64,000 nt of DNA from Mycolicibacterium sp. lyk4-40-TYG-92 (GCF_030209435.1 NZ_JARVRX010000008.1:46205-110204), one strand, 5' to 3'. Positions 16,793 to 26,313 are shown, counted from the stretch's first letter. The notes: a model not told the origin generated them from the sequence alone. A program made the numbers and translations.

Positions 16793-16856
16793 CAATGTCG
16801 GTCTGAGAGCGCCGATAAACGTATATACGGTTAACGACGCGCTCAGACCGACGTTG
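16793..16856. terminator. long intergenic stem-loop
   Basis: CAATGTCGGTCTGAG (16793-16807) pairs with CTCAGACCGACGTTG (16842-16856) with one G-U pair. The large loop contains a perfect palindrome CGTATATACG (16820-16829). It lies 10 nt after the VOC gene stop and likely ends that transcript, though no T tract follows. Confidence 0.55.
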
Positions 16857-16890
16857 TGATCGAGCCGGCCCGGGACGCTAACCTCACACC

Positions 16891-17067
16891 ATGACCGACC
16901 GCGGCTCCGTCTTCGACGGCATCTCGATCGGCCAGCCGGCGACCGGCGCCCTGATCGACGCGGGGTACCGCACCACTGCGGACCTGCCCGCTGATCTCGA
17001 CGAACTTCTCACCCTGCACGGTGTCGGCCCGAAAGCCGTGCGGCTTCTCAAGGAGGCACGCCAGTAA
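16891..17067 (+). CDS. 58-residue helix-hairpin-helix protein
   Basis: A short frame from ATG 16891 to TAA 17067. The second half, [20 protein letters not shown], is a canonical HhH non-specific DNA-binding motif (hxxhxGVGxKxAxxLh). The first half ([25 protein letters not shown]) resembles a preceding HhH-like repeat. Its TAA overlaps the rnhA ATG (TAATG), so it is in one operon with RNase HI. Role in nucleic acid binding is inferred. Confidence 0.75.
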   Translation: MTDRGSVFDGISIGQPATGALIDAGYRTTADLPADLDELLTLHGVGPKAVRLLKEARQ

Positions 17068-17531
17068 TGACCGACGACGTCGTGGTCATCCACACCGACG
17101 GCGGCTGCCGCCCCAATCCCGGCCCCGGTGGCTGGGGCGCGGTGCTGCGCATGCGCCATCACGTGCGGGAAATGTTCGGTGGCGAGCCCGGCGAAACCAG
17201 CAACAACCGCATGGAGCTGACGGCGCCCATCATGGCGCTCGAAGCACTGACGCGGCCCGTCGTGGTGCACCTGCACACCGACAGCACCTACGTCCGCAAC
17301 GGCATCACCAAGTGGGTCCACGGCTGGGAACGCAACGGCTGGATGACGGCGTCGAAGCAGCCCGTGAAGAATGTCGACCTCTGGAAGCGGCTGCAGGCCG
17401 CCTGTGCACGGCATGAGGTCGAGTGGTTCTGGGTGAAGGGACACAACGGCGTCGCCGACAACGAGTTGGCCGATCAGCTGGCGACACGCGGCCTGGAAGA
17501 GGCCGTCGCCGGGGCACTCACTCCCATGTGA
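17067..17531 (+). CDS. rnhA: ribonuclease HI
   Basis: A 154-residue RNase H that cuts the RNA strand of RNA-DNA hybrids. The catalytic carboxylates are Asp11 ([11 protein letters not shown]), Glu50 ([10 protein letters not shown]), Asp72 (LHTDSTYV) and Asp131 (GVADNELAD), with the mobile His126 in VKGHNG. No N-terminal hybrid-binding domain is present. It is coupled to the HhH gene upstream, and its last 14 nt overlap the convergent ligD gene. Confidence 0.95.
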   Translation: MTDDVVVIHTDGGCRPNPGPGGWGAVLRMRHHVREMFGGEPGETSNNRMELTAPIMALEALTRPVVVHLHTDSTYVRNGITKWVHGWERNGWMTASKQPVKNVDLWKRLQAACARHEVEWFWVKGHNGVADNELADQLATRGLEEAVAGALTPM

Positions 17532-19764
17532 CCTCGGCGGGCGTTTTGTCCGGCCGCAGACCCCGCCAACTGGGCTGACGCAACCGATTGTCCGTCGTGC
17601 GCTCGCTGTACCGCACCTCGCCCACCAGCTCGGGTCGCACGTACGTCACACCTTTGGCATCCACAGTGGAAAGTGGTGCGGTGAAAGGGGATTCGCCCGT
17701 TTCGAGCGGCTTCAGCATCGCCTTCAGATCACCCAGCATCTTGTCGGTGAACCCGGTCCCGACGCGGCCGACGAACTGCAGGCCATCCCCCTCCGGTACG
17801 CCGACCAACAGCGCCCCGATACCGCTGGTGCGGCCGCCCTCCCCGGCACGCCAGCCGCCGATCACCACCTCCTGGGTGCGCCAGAACTTGTCCTTCACCC
17901 AGGCCTCCGACCGCCCGGGCCGGTATCCGGAGTCCCACTTCTTCGCGACCACCCCTTCGAAGCCGCGCTCATCCGCGAACTTCAGGGGGTCGTCCGCCGG
18001 CAACAGTGGCGGCACCGTCAACGCACCGTCAGAAGCCAGTGTTTCCAACAGCTTTCGCCGATCCCGGTACTTCGCGCGCGTCAGGTCACGTCCGTCGAGG
18101 GACAGGATGTCGAAGCACCAGAACTCGATGTGACTGCCGGAACCGCGATTCTGCATGGCCTGAAAACTGGGTACGCCGTCCTGCAGGGCCACCACCTCGC
18201 CGTCCAGGATCACGTGATGATCGGCGAGATCTGCTGCCAGCGACTGCAATTGCGGAAACTCCCCCGTGATGTCGCGGCCGCTGCGTGCGGTGAGCCGGAC
18301 GCGGCCGTGGTCGGCGTCGACCAGGAGCCGGTAGCCGTCCCACTTTCCCTCGAAAGCCCAGTGGTCCGGGGATAGTCGTCCCACTGATCCGTGGGTGGCC
18401 AGCATGGGTTGCAGCCGTTGCTCTTTCATCCGGCGTACCAGCCAGTTCTTGCCTTCGGTCTGGATCAGCACGTACCGCCCGGAGACCCGGCTACCGTGGA
18501 GATTGACGATGACCTCGCCGTTTTCGCCTGAGTCCCGGAACTTTTCGGTGTCGTAGGTGCCCGAGTCCCAGATCGTGACGTGTCCGCCGCCGTATTCACC
18601 CTTGGGAATGTCGCCCTCGAAGGTGGCGTATTCCAGCGGGTGGTCTTCGGTGTGCACCGCCAGGTGGTTGACGGTGGAGGTCTCCGGAAGGTTCTTCGGC
18701 ACCGCCCAACTGACCAGCACGCCATCGCGTTCCAGCCGGAAGTCGTAATGCAGCCGGCGGGCGTGGTGTTCTTGGATGACGAACGTGTTGTTCTGCCCCG
18801 TCGCGGGCTGGGCCGCGGGCACCGGTTCCGGTGTCCTGCCCGGGTCCCGCATGCTGCGGTAGGTGGTGAGCCGATCCGCCACCGGCGCGTCGCCATCCAT
18901 TCCCGCGAGCAGGTCGCCGTCGCGAGCCAAGCGGGCCAGCACCTCATCGAACCGCAGCTGGTGCAATTCCGGGTCGTCGAGTTCCTCCCAGGTACGCGGC
19001 GCAGCGACCGTCGGCTCGTCGCGGCCGCGCAACGAGTACGGCGCCACCGTCGTCTTGGCCGAGGAGTTCTGACTCCAGTCCAGGAACACCTTGCCGGCCC
19101 GCAGACTGCGGGTCATGGTCGCGGTGACCAGCCCACCCATCGATGATTCGAGCTGCTGGGCAACACGTTTGGCGACAGCCGACGCGCCGCGGGAACTGAC
19201 GGGCGACGGTAGCGGCACATACAGATGCAAACCCTTGCTGCCGCTGGTCACCGGATGGGCCTGCAGGTCCATGCCGGCGACGAGTTCGCGGACGGCTCGC
19301 GCCACCTCGCACAACTGGGTCATGGTGACACCCTCGCCGGGATCGAGGTCGAACACGATGCGCGTGGCGGGTCCCGGAACTGGGGCCTCGCCTGCCCCGC
19401 CGCGCCCGCCCGCATCGACAAAGCGCCATTGCGGCACATGTACTTCCAGGGACGCCTGCTGGGCGATCCAGGCCAGCCCCTCGGGGCTGTCGATGATCGG
19501 GTAGACGGTGGTCCCGCTGCGATGTGTGATGGCGCCGCGCGCCAGCCACTCCGGTGCCGACGACGCCAGCTGCTTCTCGAAGAACGGCTGCTGTGCAACA
19601 CCATTGGGCCACCGTTTACGGGTGACCGGACGGCCCGCGATGTGCGGCAACATGGCGTCGGCGGCGGCGAGGTAATAGTCGAAGACGTCGGCCTTGGTCG
19701 TGCCGGTCGCCGGATAGAGCACTTTGTCGGGGTTGGTCAGCCGCACCCGCCCGAATTGCTCCAC
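17518..19764 (-). CDS. ligD: multifunctional NHEJ DNA ligase LigD (POL-PE-LIG)
   Basis: A 748-residue non-homologous end-joining enzyme. Order: archaeo-eukaryotic-primase-like polymerase, ~1-290, with metal ligands Asp139/Asp141 in VFDLDPGEG and the SGSKGLHLY motif; 3'-phosphoesterase, ~325-460, with [13 protein letters not shown] (His333/334, His339, Asp341); ATP-dependent ligase, ~460-748, with the adenylated Lys474 in EGKWDGYR, and motifs LDGEVV and [16 protein letters not shown]. The POL-PE-LIG order is the mycobacterial one (Rv0938). It is divergent from ku, 46 bp apart, so both share a promoter region. Confidence 0.97.
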   Translation of the reverse strand: MEQFGRVRLTNPDKVLYPATGTTKADVFDYYLAAADAMLPHIAGRPVTRKRWPNGVAQQPFFEKQLASSAPEWLARGAITHRSGTTVYPIIDSPEGLAWIAQQASLEVHVPQWRFVDAGGRGGAGEAPVPGPATRIVFDLDPGEGVTMTQLCEVARAVRELVAGMDLQAHPVTSGSKGLHLYVPLPSPVSSRGASAVAKRVAQQLESSMGGLVTATMTRSLRAGKVFLDWSQNSSAKTTVAPYSLRGRDEPTVAAPRTWEELDDPELHQLRFDEVLARLARDGDLLAGMDGDAPVADRLTTYRSMRDPGRTPEPVPAAQPATGQNNTFVIQEHHARRLHYDFRLERDGVLVSWAVPKNLPETSTVNHLAVHTEDHPLEYATFEGDIPKGEYGGGHVTIWDSGTYDTEKFRDSGENGEVIVNLHGSRVSGRYVLIQTEGKNWLVRRMKEQRLQPMLATHGSVGRLSPDHWAFEGKWDGYRLLVDADHGRVRLTARSGRDITGEFPQLQSLAADLADHHVILDGEVVALQDGVPSFQAMQNRGSGSHIEFWCFDILSLDGRDLTRAKYRDRRKLLETLASDGALTVPPLLPADDPLKFADERGFEGVVAKKWDSGYRPGRSEAWVKDKFWRTQEVVIGGWRAGEGGRTSGIGALLVGVPEGDGLQFVGRVGTGFTDKMLGDLKAMLKPLETGESPFTAPLSTVDAKGVTYVRPELVGEVRYSERTTDNRLRQPSWRGLRPDKTPAEVTWE

Positions 19765-19810
19765 ACCTCAAGTATCCAAGCCGCGGCGCGTTCATGGGCC
19801 ATACTGGGGT

Positions 19811-20626
19811 ATGCGGTCCATCTGGAAGGGGTCAGTCGCCTTCGGACTGGTCAATGTGCCGGTGAAGGTGTACAGCGCCACCGAGGATCACGACATCAAG
19901 TTTCATCAGGTGCACGCCAAGGACAACGGCCGCATCCGATACAAGCGGGTGTGCGAGGTCTGCGGCGAGGTCGTCGAGTTTCGGGATATCGCCAAGTCTT
20001 TCGAATCGGAGGACGGCCAGACCGTCATCATCACCGACGAGGACATCGCCACGCTGCCCGAAGAGCGCAGCCGCGAGATCGAGGTCGTGGAGTTCGTCCC
20101 GGCCGAGCAGATCGATCCACTCATGTACGACCGGAGTTACTTCCTGGAGCCCGACTCGAAGTCGTCGAAGTCGTACGTGCTGCTGGCCCAGACGCTGGCG
20201 CAGACCGACCGCGTGGCCATCGTGCACTTCTCGCTGCGCAACAAGACGCGGCTTGCGGCCTTGCGCGTCAAGGACTTCGGCAAGCGCAACGTGATGATCG
20301 TGCACACGCTGCTGTGGCCCGACGAGATCCGCGACCCCGACTTCCCGGTGCTGGACAAGGAAGTCGAGATCAAGAAGGCCGAGCTGACGATGGCCGGCCA
20401 GGTCGTGGACTCGATGACCGAGGACTTCAAGCCAGAGCAGTTCCACGACACCTACCGAGAGCAGATGGAAGAGCTCATCGAAGCCAAGATCGCAGGCGGC
20501 GAGGCGTTCACCACCGAAGAAGCGGCGACCGAACTGGACGCGACCGAGGACGTCTCCGACCTGCTGGCCAAACTGGAAGCCAGCGTGAAGTCCCGGAAGT
20601 CCAGCACGAAGTCGCGGAAGTCCTGA
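19811..20626 (+). CDS. ku: non-homologous end-joining protein Ku
   Basis: A 271-residue bacterial Ku that forms a homodimeric ring on DNA ends and recruits LigD. It starts with the canonical MRSIWKGSVAFGLVNVPVKVYSA sequence, contains FHQVHAKDNGRI, the RYKRVCEVCGEVV pair of cysteines and the HTLLWPDEIRDPDF segment. The C-terminal tail is Lys/Ser-rich (KSRKSSTKSRKS), as in mycobacterial Ku, where basic tails bind DNA. Start ATG 19811 is fixed by the conserved N-terminus. Counterpart of Rv0937c. Confidence 0.97.
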   Translation: MRSIWKGSVAFGLVNVPVKVYSATEDHDIKFHQVHAKDNGRIRYKRVCEVCGEVVEFRDIAKSFESEDGQTVIITDEDIATLPEERSREIEVVEFVPAEQIDPLMYDRSYFLEPDSKSSKSYVLLAQTLAQTDRVAIVHFSLRNKTRLAALRVKDFGKRNVMIVHTLLWPDEIRDPDFPVLDKEVEIKKAELTMAGQVVDSMTEDFKPEQFHDTYREQMEELIEAKIAGGEAFTTEEAATELDATEDVSDLLAKLEASVKSRKSSTKSRKS

Positions 20627-20874
20627 GCCGCCGTAGGCCTCTGGCGATGGGCGTCCCGCGGCCCTACGACGAACGTGTCGCTTTGGCGCGCATGCTCCGC
20701 GGGATCCGTCGCGAACCTGCACACTCGCCGTAGCACCCTGAGCGGCAGCCACCGGCCGGCCAGGTCGCCGTGCCCCCAACGGCAATTGCAACGTGTTCTA
20801 GAAATCCGTTCCCGCGGCGCCTCAAACTTGCTAGCGTGCCTAACAACGACCACGACGAGGCGAGTGAGGCACAC
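20627..20874 (+). other. intergenic region holding a KstR-like site
   Basis: No convincing gene. A bulged inverted repeat (CGTAGGCC ... GGCCCTACG, about 20631-20668) just after ku may be its terminator. The rest is the promoter region of the SDR pair and holds the KstR-like site listed separately. A 28-codon frame at 20647-20733 has no supporting feature. Confidence 0.5.
20787..20800 (+). promoter_or_regulatory. KstR-like operator
   Basis: TGCAACGTGTTCTA matches the KstR consensus TNNAACNNGTTNNA at every fixed position. It sits 75 nt before the GTG start of the SDR gene at 20875 and 160 nt after ku, so it most likely governs the SDR/dehydrogenase pair. Confidence 0.68.
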
Positions 20875-21666
20875 GTGATTCTGGACAGATTCCGGCTCGA
20901 CAACCAGGTAGCGGTGGTGACCGGCGCGGGCCGCGGCCTCGGCGCGGCCATTGCCGTCGCATTCGCTGAAGCGGGTGCTGACGTGGTGATTGCCTCTCGT
21001 ACCGAGTCGCAGCTGCAGGAGGTCGCCGCGCAGGTCGAGGCCACCGGCCGCCGGGCGCACGTCATTGCCGCCGACCTCGCCCACCCGGACGAGACCGCCA
21101 AGCTCGCCGCCGCGGCGGTCGAGGCGTTCGGCCGACTAGACATCGTCGTCAACAACGTCGGCGGCACCATGCCCGGCCCGCTGATGTACACCTCGCCGCA
21201 GGATCTCAAAGACGCCTTCACGTTCAACGTCGCCACTGCGCATGCACTGACGCAGGCGGCCGTCCCGCTGATGCTCGAGCACGCAGGTGGCGGCAGCGTC
21301 ATCAACATCACCTCGGCCGTCGGCCGGCTCGCGGGACGCGGATTCGCCGCGTACGGCACCGCCAAGGCGGCACTGGCGCACTACACGAAGCTCGCCGCCA
21401 TGGACCTGTGCCCGAAGATCAGGGTCAACGGCATCGCGCCGGGTTCGATCCTCACCTCGGCGCTGGACATCGTCGCCTCCAACGAGTCGCTGCGCGACCC
21501 CATGGAGAAGGCCACTCCGCTGCGCCGCCTCGGTGACCCGGAAGACATCGCCGCCGCGGCGCTGTACCTGGCCTCACCGGCCGGCGCCTACGTCACCGGC
21601 AAGGTGCTGGAGGTCGACGGCGGCCTCACCTTTCCCAACCTTGATCTCCCCATCCCGGACCTGTGA
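20875..21666 (+). CDS. short-chain dehydrogenase/reductase (Rv0927c-like)
   Basis: A 263-residue classical SDR: cofactor loop [17 protein letters not shown], catalytic Ser in INITSAVGR, Tyr/Lys in YGTAKAAL, and the C-terminal [12 protein letters not shown] typical of FabG-like enzymes. GTG at 20875 with GAGG 5 nt upstream gives [19 protein letters not shown]; earlier in-frame codons lie in the operator region. It forms an operon with the following gene (11-nt gap). With a KstR-like operator upstream, a role in sterol or other lipid breakdown is inferred. Confidence 0.9.
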   Translation: MILDRFRLDNQVAVVTGAGRGLGAAIAVAFAEAGADVVIASRTESQLQEVAAQVEATGRRAHVIAADLAHPDETAKLAAAAVEAFGRLDIVVNNVGGTMPGPLMYTSPQDLKDAFTFNVATAHALTQAAVPLMLEHAGGGSVINITSAVGRLAGRGFAAYGTAKAALAHYTKLAAMDLCPKIRVNGIAPGSILTSALDIVASNESLRDPMEKATPLRRLGDPEDIAAAALYLASPAGAYVTGKVLEVDGGLTFPNLDLPIPDL

Positions 21667-21677
21667 GGAACGTCTGC

Positions 21678-22754
21678 ATGCCCATCAAAGTCGCCGCAGT
21701 CGGCACTGGCAACGTCGGCCGCCATGCCCTGACTCAGCTCATCAATGACCCCGCCTACGAACTGACCGGCGTCTGGGTGTCCTCGGCCGCCAAGACCGGC
21801 AAGGACGCCGGAGAGCTTGCCGGACTTGACATTTCGACCGGAGTCACGGCCACCGACGACCTCGACGCCATCTTGGCCGGTAAGCCCGACTGCGTCGTCT
21901 ACACCGCCATGGCCGACAACCGGCTGCCCGACGCACTGGAGGACTACCGGCGGATCCTCGCCGCCGGCGTCAACGTGGTCGCGAGTGCGGCGGTGTTCCT
22001 GCAGTATCCCTGGCAGGTGCTGCCCGCGGAACTGATAGCGCCGCTCGAAGATGCCGCCAAACAAGGCAATTCGTCGCTGTTTGTCAATGGCATCGACCCC
22101 GGCTTCGCCAATGACCTTCTCCCTCTTGCCCTCATGGGCACGTGCCAGAGCGTCGAGCAGGTCCGCTGCATGGAGATCGTCGACTACGCGACCTACGACA
22201 GCGCGACGGTGATGTTCGACGTGATGGGCTTCGGCAAGCCCATCGACGAGCTGCCGATGCTGCTGCAGCCCGGCGTGCTGAGCCTGGCCTGGGGTTCGGT
22301 GGTGCGCCAGCTGGCGGCGGGCCTCGGCATCGAACTCGACGAGGTGACCGAGACACACACCCGGGTGCCGGCGCCGGAGGACTTCGACATCGCGTCGGGC
22401 CACATCCCGGCAGGCACGACGGCAGCGATGCGGTTCGAGGTGCGCGGCATGAAGGACGGCCACCCGGCCGTCGTGCTCGAGCACATCACCCGCCTGCGTG
22501 ACGACCTGTGCCCCGACTGGCCGCAGCCCGCCCAGGAGGGCGGCTCATACCGCGTCGAGGTGACCGGCGAGCCGTCATACGCCCTGGACCTGTGCCTGAG
22601 CAGCCGCAAGGGCGACCACAACCACGCCGGGCTCGTTGCCACCGCGGCACGTGTGGTGAACGCGATCCCGGCGGTCGTTGCCGCCGAGCCGGGCATCCGC
22701 ACCACGCTGGATCTCCCGCTCGTCACCGGGAAAGGCCTGTACCGCCGCATCTGA
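21678..22754 (+). CDS. DapB-N-like NAD(P)-binding dehydrogenase (Rv0926c-like)
   Basis: A 358-residue protein starting MPIKVAAVGTGNVGRHALTQL, a Rossmann GxGxxG fold of the dihydrodipicolinate-reductase/diaminopentanoate-dehydrogenase type, followed by an unassigned C-terminal substrate domain with VNGIDPGFANDLLPLALMG. The length equals what I recall for M. tuberculosis Rv0926c. GAGGAA lies 8 nt before ATG 21678. It is co-transcribed with the SDR, so the two may act on the same keto or enoyl intermediate. Reaction unknown. Confidence 0.82.
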   Translation: MPIKVAAVGTGNVGRHALTQLINDPAYELTGVWVSSAAKTGKDAGELAGLDISTGVTATDDLDAILAGKPDCVVYTAMADNRLPDALEDYRRILAAGVNVVASAAVFLQYPWQVLPAELIAPLEDAAKQGNSSLFVNGIDPGFANDLLPLALMGTCQSVEQVRCMEIVDYATYDSATVMFDVMGFGKPIDELPMLLQPGVLSLAWGSVVRQLAAGLGIELDEVTETHTRVPAPEDFDIASGHIPAGTTAAMRFEVRGMKDGHPAVVLEHITRLRDDLCPDWPQPAQEGGSYRVEVTGEPSYALDLCLSSRKGDHNHAGLVATAARVVNAIPAVVAAEPGIRTTLDLPLVTGKGLYRRI

Positions 22755-22775
22755 CGCCAAGGAGCAATCGAATGT

Positions 22776-22818
22776 CGGCTTGTGGTCGGGAATCCCGAGA
22801 ATTCTCGACCACAAGCCG
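22776..22818. terminator. bidirectional long hairpin
   Basis: CGGCTTGTGGTCG (22776-22788) pairs with CGACCACAAGCCG (22806-22818); the loop adds GAAT with ATTC. It fills the gap between the convergent dehydrogenase and LysR genes. The left flank AATGTCGG matches the left flank of the stem-loop at 16793. Confidence 0.7.
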
Positions 22819-22830
22819 GCCCACCGTGAG

Positions 22831-23718
22831 CTAGCTTGGCGCCGCCTGGATCAACATGTCCGCCAGCGCCGCGGTGGCCGGCGTCAGACGGTCCCTGGGC
22901 TGCGACGCCAGATAGACCTGCCATGTGACGGTTTGCCGCAATTCGATGGCGCGCAGATCCTCGAATCCCGCGCATTCGGATGCGGGCATGAAAGTGGTCC
23001 CGAGCCCCTCGCGAACCAGTTCACCGATGACGGAGAAGCCGGCAGGGATCACGTGGACGGGCCGCGACTGGACGCCCGCAGCCAGAAAGGCGTTGTCCAG
23101 CAAGAGCCGAAAACCCCAGTCGGGCGGGAACCCGATCAGGTCCTCCTCCGCCAGATCGAGCAGACCGACGACCGACTCCGCTGCCATCGGGTGATCGTCG
23201 CGGCACACGAACAACATCGGCTCCTCGAACATCAGCCGCATCTCGAGCTGTGGCGGCAGCCTGTTGGGCACCGATACCAACGCCAGATCCAATGAACCGT
23301 CAACGAGCGCCGAAAGGTACGACGAGGCACCGGATTGATTGAGTTGCAACCGAAGCCGGACAAGTGGGTGCGCTCGATGAAACTCGCCGAGTACCTGGGC
23401 GACATTCATCGGGCCGTACGAGATCAACGATCCGAACTCGACGGTACCCATCAACCGGCCGCGGCTGGACGCCACCGATTCAGCGGCCGAACCCGCGACG
23501 CGCAACAGTTCGTGCGCCTGGGCGAGGAATCGTTCGCCGGCAACCGTGAGCTCGATCTGCTGACGGGAGCGATCGAACAATTGCACACCGAGCTCACGCT
23601 CCAGCTTGGCGACCGACGTCGAGACGGCCGACTGCACGACGTGGACGCGGCGTGCCGCTCGGGTGAAGCTCCGCTCGACAGCGACCGCCACGAAGTGCTC
23701 GACCTGTCGTAGCTCCAC
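22831..23718 (-). CDS. LysR-family transcriptional regulator
   Basis: A 295-residue LysR regulator. The N-terminal winged HTH is clear: MELRQVEHFVAVAVERSFTRAARRVHVVQSAVSTSVAKLERELGVQLFDRS. Residues ~90-295 form the periplasmic-binding-like effector domain. It is divergent from mntH with 143 bp between; the AT-rich gap has several T-N11-A possibilities. Likely autoregulatory; whether it also controls mntH is open. Confidence 0.9.
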   Translation of the reverse strand: MELRQVEHFVAVAVERSFTRAARRVHVVQSAVSTSVAKLERELGVQLFDRSRQQIELTVAGERFLAQAHELLRVAGSAAESVASSRGRLMGTVEFGSLISYGPMNVAQVLGEFHRAHPLVRLRLQLNQSGASSYLSALVDGSLDLALVSVPNRLPPQLEMRLMFEEPMLFVCRDDHPMAAESVVGLLDLAEEDLIGFPPDWGFRLLLDNAFLAAGVQSRPVHVIPAGFSVIGELVREGLGTTFMPASECAGFEDLRAIELRQTVTWQVYLASQPRDRLTPATAALADMLIQAAPS

Positions 23719-23814
23719 GTGCCAGATTATCTACGGCATAAATGGGGCATCTCAATATCAGTCAGTGAATATGCTGACCGACCACTGACCGCGTTGCCAG
23801 AATCTTGAGATTTC

Positions 23815-23825
23815 GGCTAACCTAA
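23815..23825 (+). promoter_or_regulatory. DtxR/MntR-like half site upstream of mntH
   Basis: GGCTAACCTAA equals the right-hand 11 bp of the mycobacterial IdeR box (TTAGGTTAGGCTAACCTAA); the left half is degenerate here. It is 37 nt before the mntH ATG. A manganese-responsive DtxR-family repressor binding here is inferred. Confidence 0.4.
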
Positions 23826-23861
23826 CTTTTCTATTCGCAAACCCGGATAGAGAGTGAGTGC

Positions 23862-25097
23862 ATGCTGACCGAGACCCGCGTACCGGCGCGCTCGTCGCGC
23901 CCGACCTGGTCCCTGCTGGGCCCGGCGTTCGTCGCTGCCATCGCCTACGTCGATCCGGGCAACGTCGCGGCCAACATCAGCGCGGGCGCGAAGTTCGGTT
24001 TCCTGCTGGTGTGGGTGATCCTGCTGGCCAACGTCATGGCCGGCCTGGTGCAGTACCTGTCCGCCAAACTGGGCCTGACGACCGGTCGGTCCCTGCCGGA
24101 GCTGGTGGCCGAGAACTGCCGCACCCCAACCCGGCTCGCCTTCTGGGTACAGGCCGAAATGGTCGCCGTGGCAACCGATCTCGCCGAAGTGGTGGGCGGC
24201 GCCATCGCGCTGCAACTGTTGTTCGGGCTGCCCATGCTGGTGGGCGGCATCATCACCGGTGTGGTCTCCATGTGCCTGCTGTCGGTGCAGAACCGGGGCG
24301 GCCAGCGGGCGTTCGAACGGATCATCGCGGGACTGCTGATGGTCATCACCATCGGCTTCCTCACCAGCCTGATCGTGGATCCGCCCGCGCCCGGCGCCGT
24401 GCTCGGCGGCGTGGTGCCCCACTTCGCCGGACCCGAGAGCCTCCTGCTGGCCACCGCGATCCTGGGTGCGACGGTCATGCCGCACGTCGTCTACCTGCAC
24501 TCCGGCCTGGCCCGCGACCGGCACGGGAAGCCGGAGGCCGGCGCGCCACTGCGCCGCATGCTGCGTGTCACGCGCTTCGATGTCGCCCTGGCGATGGTGG
24601 TCGCGGGCGCAGTGAACCTGTCGATGCTGCTGGTCGCGGCGACGCACCTGCAGGGCGTCGAAGGCACCGACACCATCGCGGGCGCGCACGCCGCTGTCGG
24701 CCACGCCCTGGGCCCGGCGGTCGCGCTGTGCTTCGCCGTGGGCCTGTTGGCGTCGGGCCTGGCATCCTCGTCGGTCGGCGCGTATGCCGGCGCGATGATC
24801 ATGCAGGGCCTGCTGAACCGGTCGTACCCGTTGTTGCTCCGGCGCGCCGTCACGGTCATTCCGGCGCTGGTGGTGTTGGCCGTCGGATTCGACCCGACGC
24901 GTGCGCTGGTCATCTCCCAGGTGGTGCTGTCGTTCGGCATCCCGTTCGCGCTCGTCCCGTTGGTCCGCCTGACCAGCAACCGCGCCGTGATGGGTGAGAA
25001 CGTCAACCACCGCCTCGTCACGGCACTGGGATGGGCTGTGGCCGTTCTGATTTCGGTGCTGAACGTGGTGCTGATCTACCTGACCGTCACGGGCTGA
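23862..25097 (+). CDS. mntH: Nramp-family divalent metal (Mn2+) transporter MntH
   Basis: A 411-residue proton-coupled metal importer with about 11 membrane helices. The metal-site motifs are AYVDPGNVAANI in TM1 (DPGN) and ATVMPHVVYLHS in TM6 (MPH). Counterpart of M. tuberculosis Rv0924c (Mramp). ATG 23862 follows a purine-rich GAGAGTGAG. It shows a DtxR-type half site upstream and ends 11 nt inside the convergent monooxygenase gene. Confidence 0.95.
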   Translation: MLTETRVPARSSRPTWSLLGPAFVAAIAYVDPGNVAANISAGAKFGFLLVWVILLANVMAGLVQYLSAKLGLTTGRSLPELVAENCRTPTRLAFWVQAEMVAVATDLAEVVGGAIALQLLFGLPMLVGGIITGVVSMCLLSVQNRGGQRAFERIIAGLLMVITIGFLTSLIVDPPAPGAVLGGVVPHFAGPESLLLATAILGATVMPHVVYLHSGLARDRHGKPEAGAPLRRMLRVTRFDVALAMVVAGAVNLSMLLVAATHLQGVEGTDTIAGAHAAVGHALGPAVALCFAVGLLASGLASSSVGAYAGAMIMQGLLNRSYPLLLRRAVTVIPALVVLAVGFDPTRALVISQVVLSFGIPFALVPLVRLTSNRAVMGENVNHRLVTALGWAVAVLISVLNVVLIYLTVTG

Positions 25098-26313
25098 TCG
25101 CCGCCGCGATCTCGCCGCTGCGCACGGCCACGTTCGACAGCAGCGTCGCGCCGAGCCCGTGGCTGTGTTCGACGGTCGCGCCGTTGAGGTAGATGTCCCC
25201 GGGCGCGCCCCGCTTGGCCACCAACTTGTAGTCGCGGGTGGCCAGCGGACGGCCCTGCGCGTCGAATTCATAGCAGGGCGCCAGCTCGCCGAGGAATGCC
25301 GGCACGTCCATCGGCGCGTAGCCGGTCGCGTACACCACGGCATCGCAGCGCAGCGTCTCGGTCGTGTTGTCGATGCGGTTGCGCACGCCGAGCCGGACCT
25401 CCGCGTCGTCTTCGTCGGCGCCGGTGACGCTGCAGGCGCGGTGCAAGAACAGCCGGCGGGCCCCGCTCACTCGTTCGCCGTACTCGCGTTCATACAGTTC
25501 GGCGATGAGGTCGACGTCGACGGCCGAGTAGTTGGCCGAGCGGTGGTAGTCGAGCAGCCGTTGGCGCTCCGCACTGTCCGCGCCGTAGAACTCATCGACC
25601 GCGGCGGGATCGAAGATGCGGTTCACGAAGGCACTGTCGTCGGCGAGGCTGTACCCGTACCGACCGAACACCGCGTGCACCTCGGCGCCGGGGTAGGTGC
25701 GGTGCAGGTAGGAGACCACCTCGGCGGCGCTCTGCCCCGCGCCCACCACGGCGAACCGGCCGCGTTCCACCGGGCCGAGGGCGGCCATGGCACTGAGCAA
25801 TTGGTGGCTGTGCCACTGGCGCGGGCTGGGCCGCGTGCCCGGTGGCAGCACCGGGTGCAGGCCCGTGCCCAGCACCAGGGTGCGCGCCGGGACGACCTCG
25901 CCGCGATCCAGCTGAACCGCGAATCCGGTATCGCTTCCGGTCACTCCGATCACTCGGCGGCCGTACCGCACGTCGGCGGCGAACTGGTCCGCGGCCCACT
26001 GCAGGTAGTCGTGGAACTCGTGTCGGCTCGGAAACACGTCGTGGCGACCGATGAAGTCGACGAGCCTGCCCCGAGCACCCAGATAGCTCACGAACGTGAA
26101 TGCGCTCTGCGGATTACGCAGCGTCACCAGGTCTTTGAGGAACGGGATCTGCATCCGCGTGCCGGGCAGCAACATGTCGCGGTGCCAACCGAACTGCGGC
26201 TGGGCATCGACGAAGCGACCGTGCACGCCCCGCTCGGCGAGGGCCACCGCCAGCGCCAGGTTCGACGGCCCGAACCCGACTCCGAGCATGCCGGGAGCTT
26301 CAGGTCTGGACAT
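25087..26313 (-). CDS. lysine/ornithine N-monooxygenase (SidA/IucD/MbtG family)
   Basis: A 408-residue FAD/NADPH N-hydroxylating monooxygenase. N-terminal FAD site GVGFGPSNLALAVAL, FAD/substrate region LPGTRMQIPFLKDLVTLRNPQSAFTF, NADPH site VVGAGQSAAEVVSYL and C-terminal YATGYAPMDVPAFL are all family signatures. Such enzymes make N5-hydroxyornithine or N6-hydroxylysine for hydroxamate siderophores. Here no NRPS gene is adjacent; instead its start overlaps the stop of an OlsB-like N-acyltransferase by 14 nt, with an MFS exporter upstream, suggesting a small acylated hydroxamate product. Confidence 0.88.
   Translation of the reverse strand: MSRPEAPGMLGVGFGPSNLALAVALAERGVHGRFVDAQPQFGWHRDMLLPGTRMQIPFLKDLVTLRNPQSAFTFVSYLGARGRLVDFIGRHDVFPSRHEFHDYLQWAADQFAADVRYGRRVIGVTGSDTGFAVQLDRGEVVPARTLVLGTGLHPVLPPGTRPSPRQWHSHQLLSAMAALGPVERGRFAVVGAGQSAAEVVSYLHRTYPGAEVHAVFGRYGYSLADDSAFVNRIFDPAAVDEFYGADSAERQRLLDYHRSANYSAVDVDLIAELYEREYGERVSGARRLFLHRACSVTGADEDDAEVRLGVRNRIDNTTETLRCDAVVYATGYAPMDVPAFLGELAPCYEFDAQGRPLATRDYKLVAKRGAPGDIYLNGATVEHSHGLGATLLSNVAVRSGEIAAAISP

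Noticed and set aside
20647..20733. 28-codon frame (MGVPRPYDERVALARML...) after ku
   Set aside because: No ribosome site, no leader-like codons and overlaps a possible ku terminator.
23719..23861. yybP-ykoY (Mn) or M-box riboswitch before mntH
   Set aside because: The space is too short after the possible promoter and no conserved core was seen.
23817..25343. Long frame antisense to mntH
   Set aside because: Gln/His/Arg-rich shadow of the Nramp gene with no motif.
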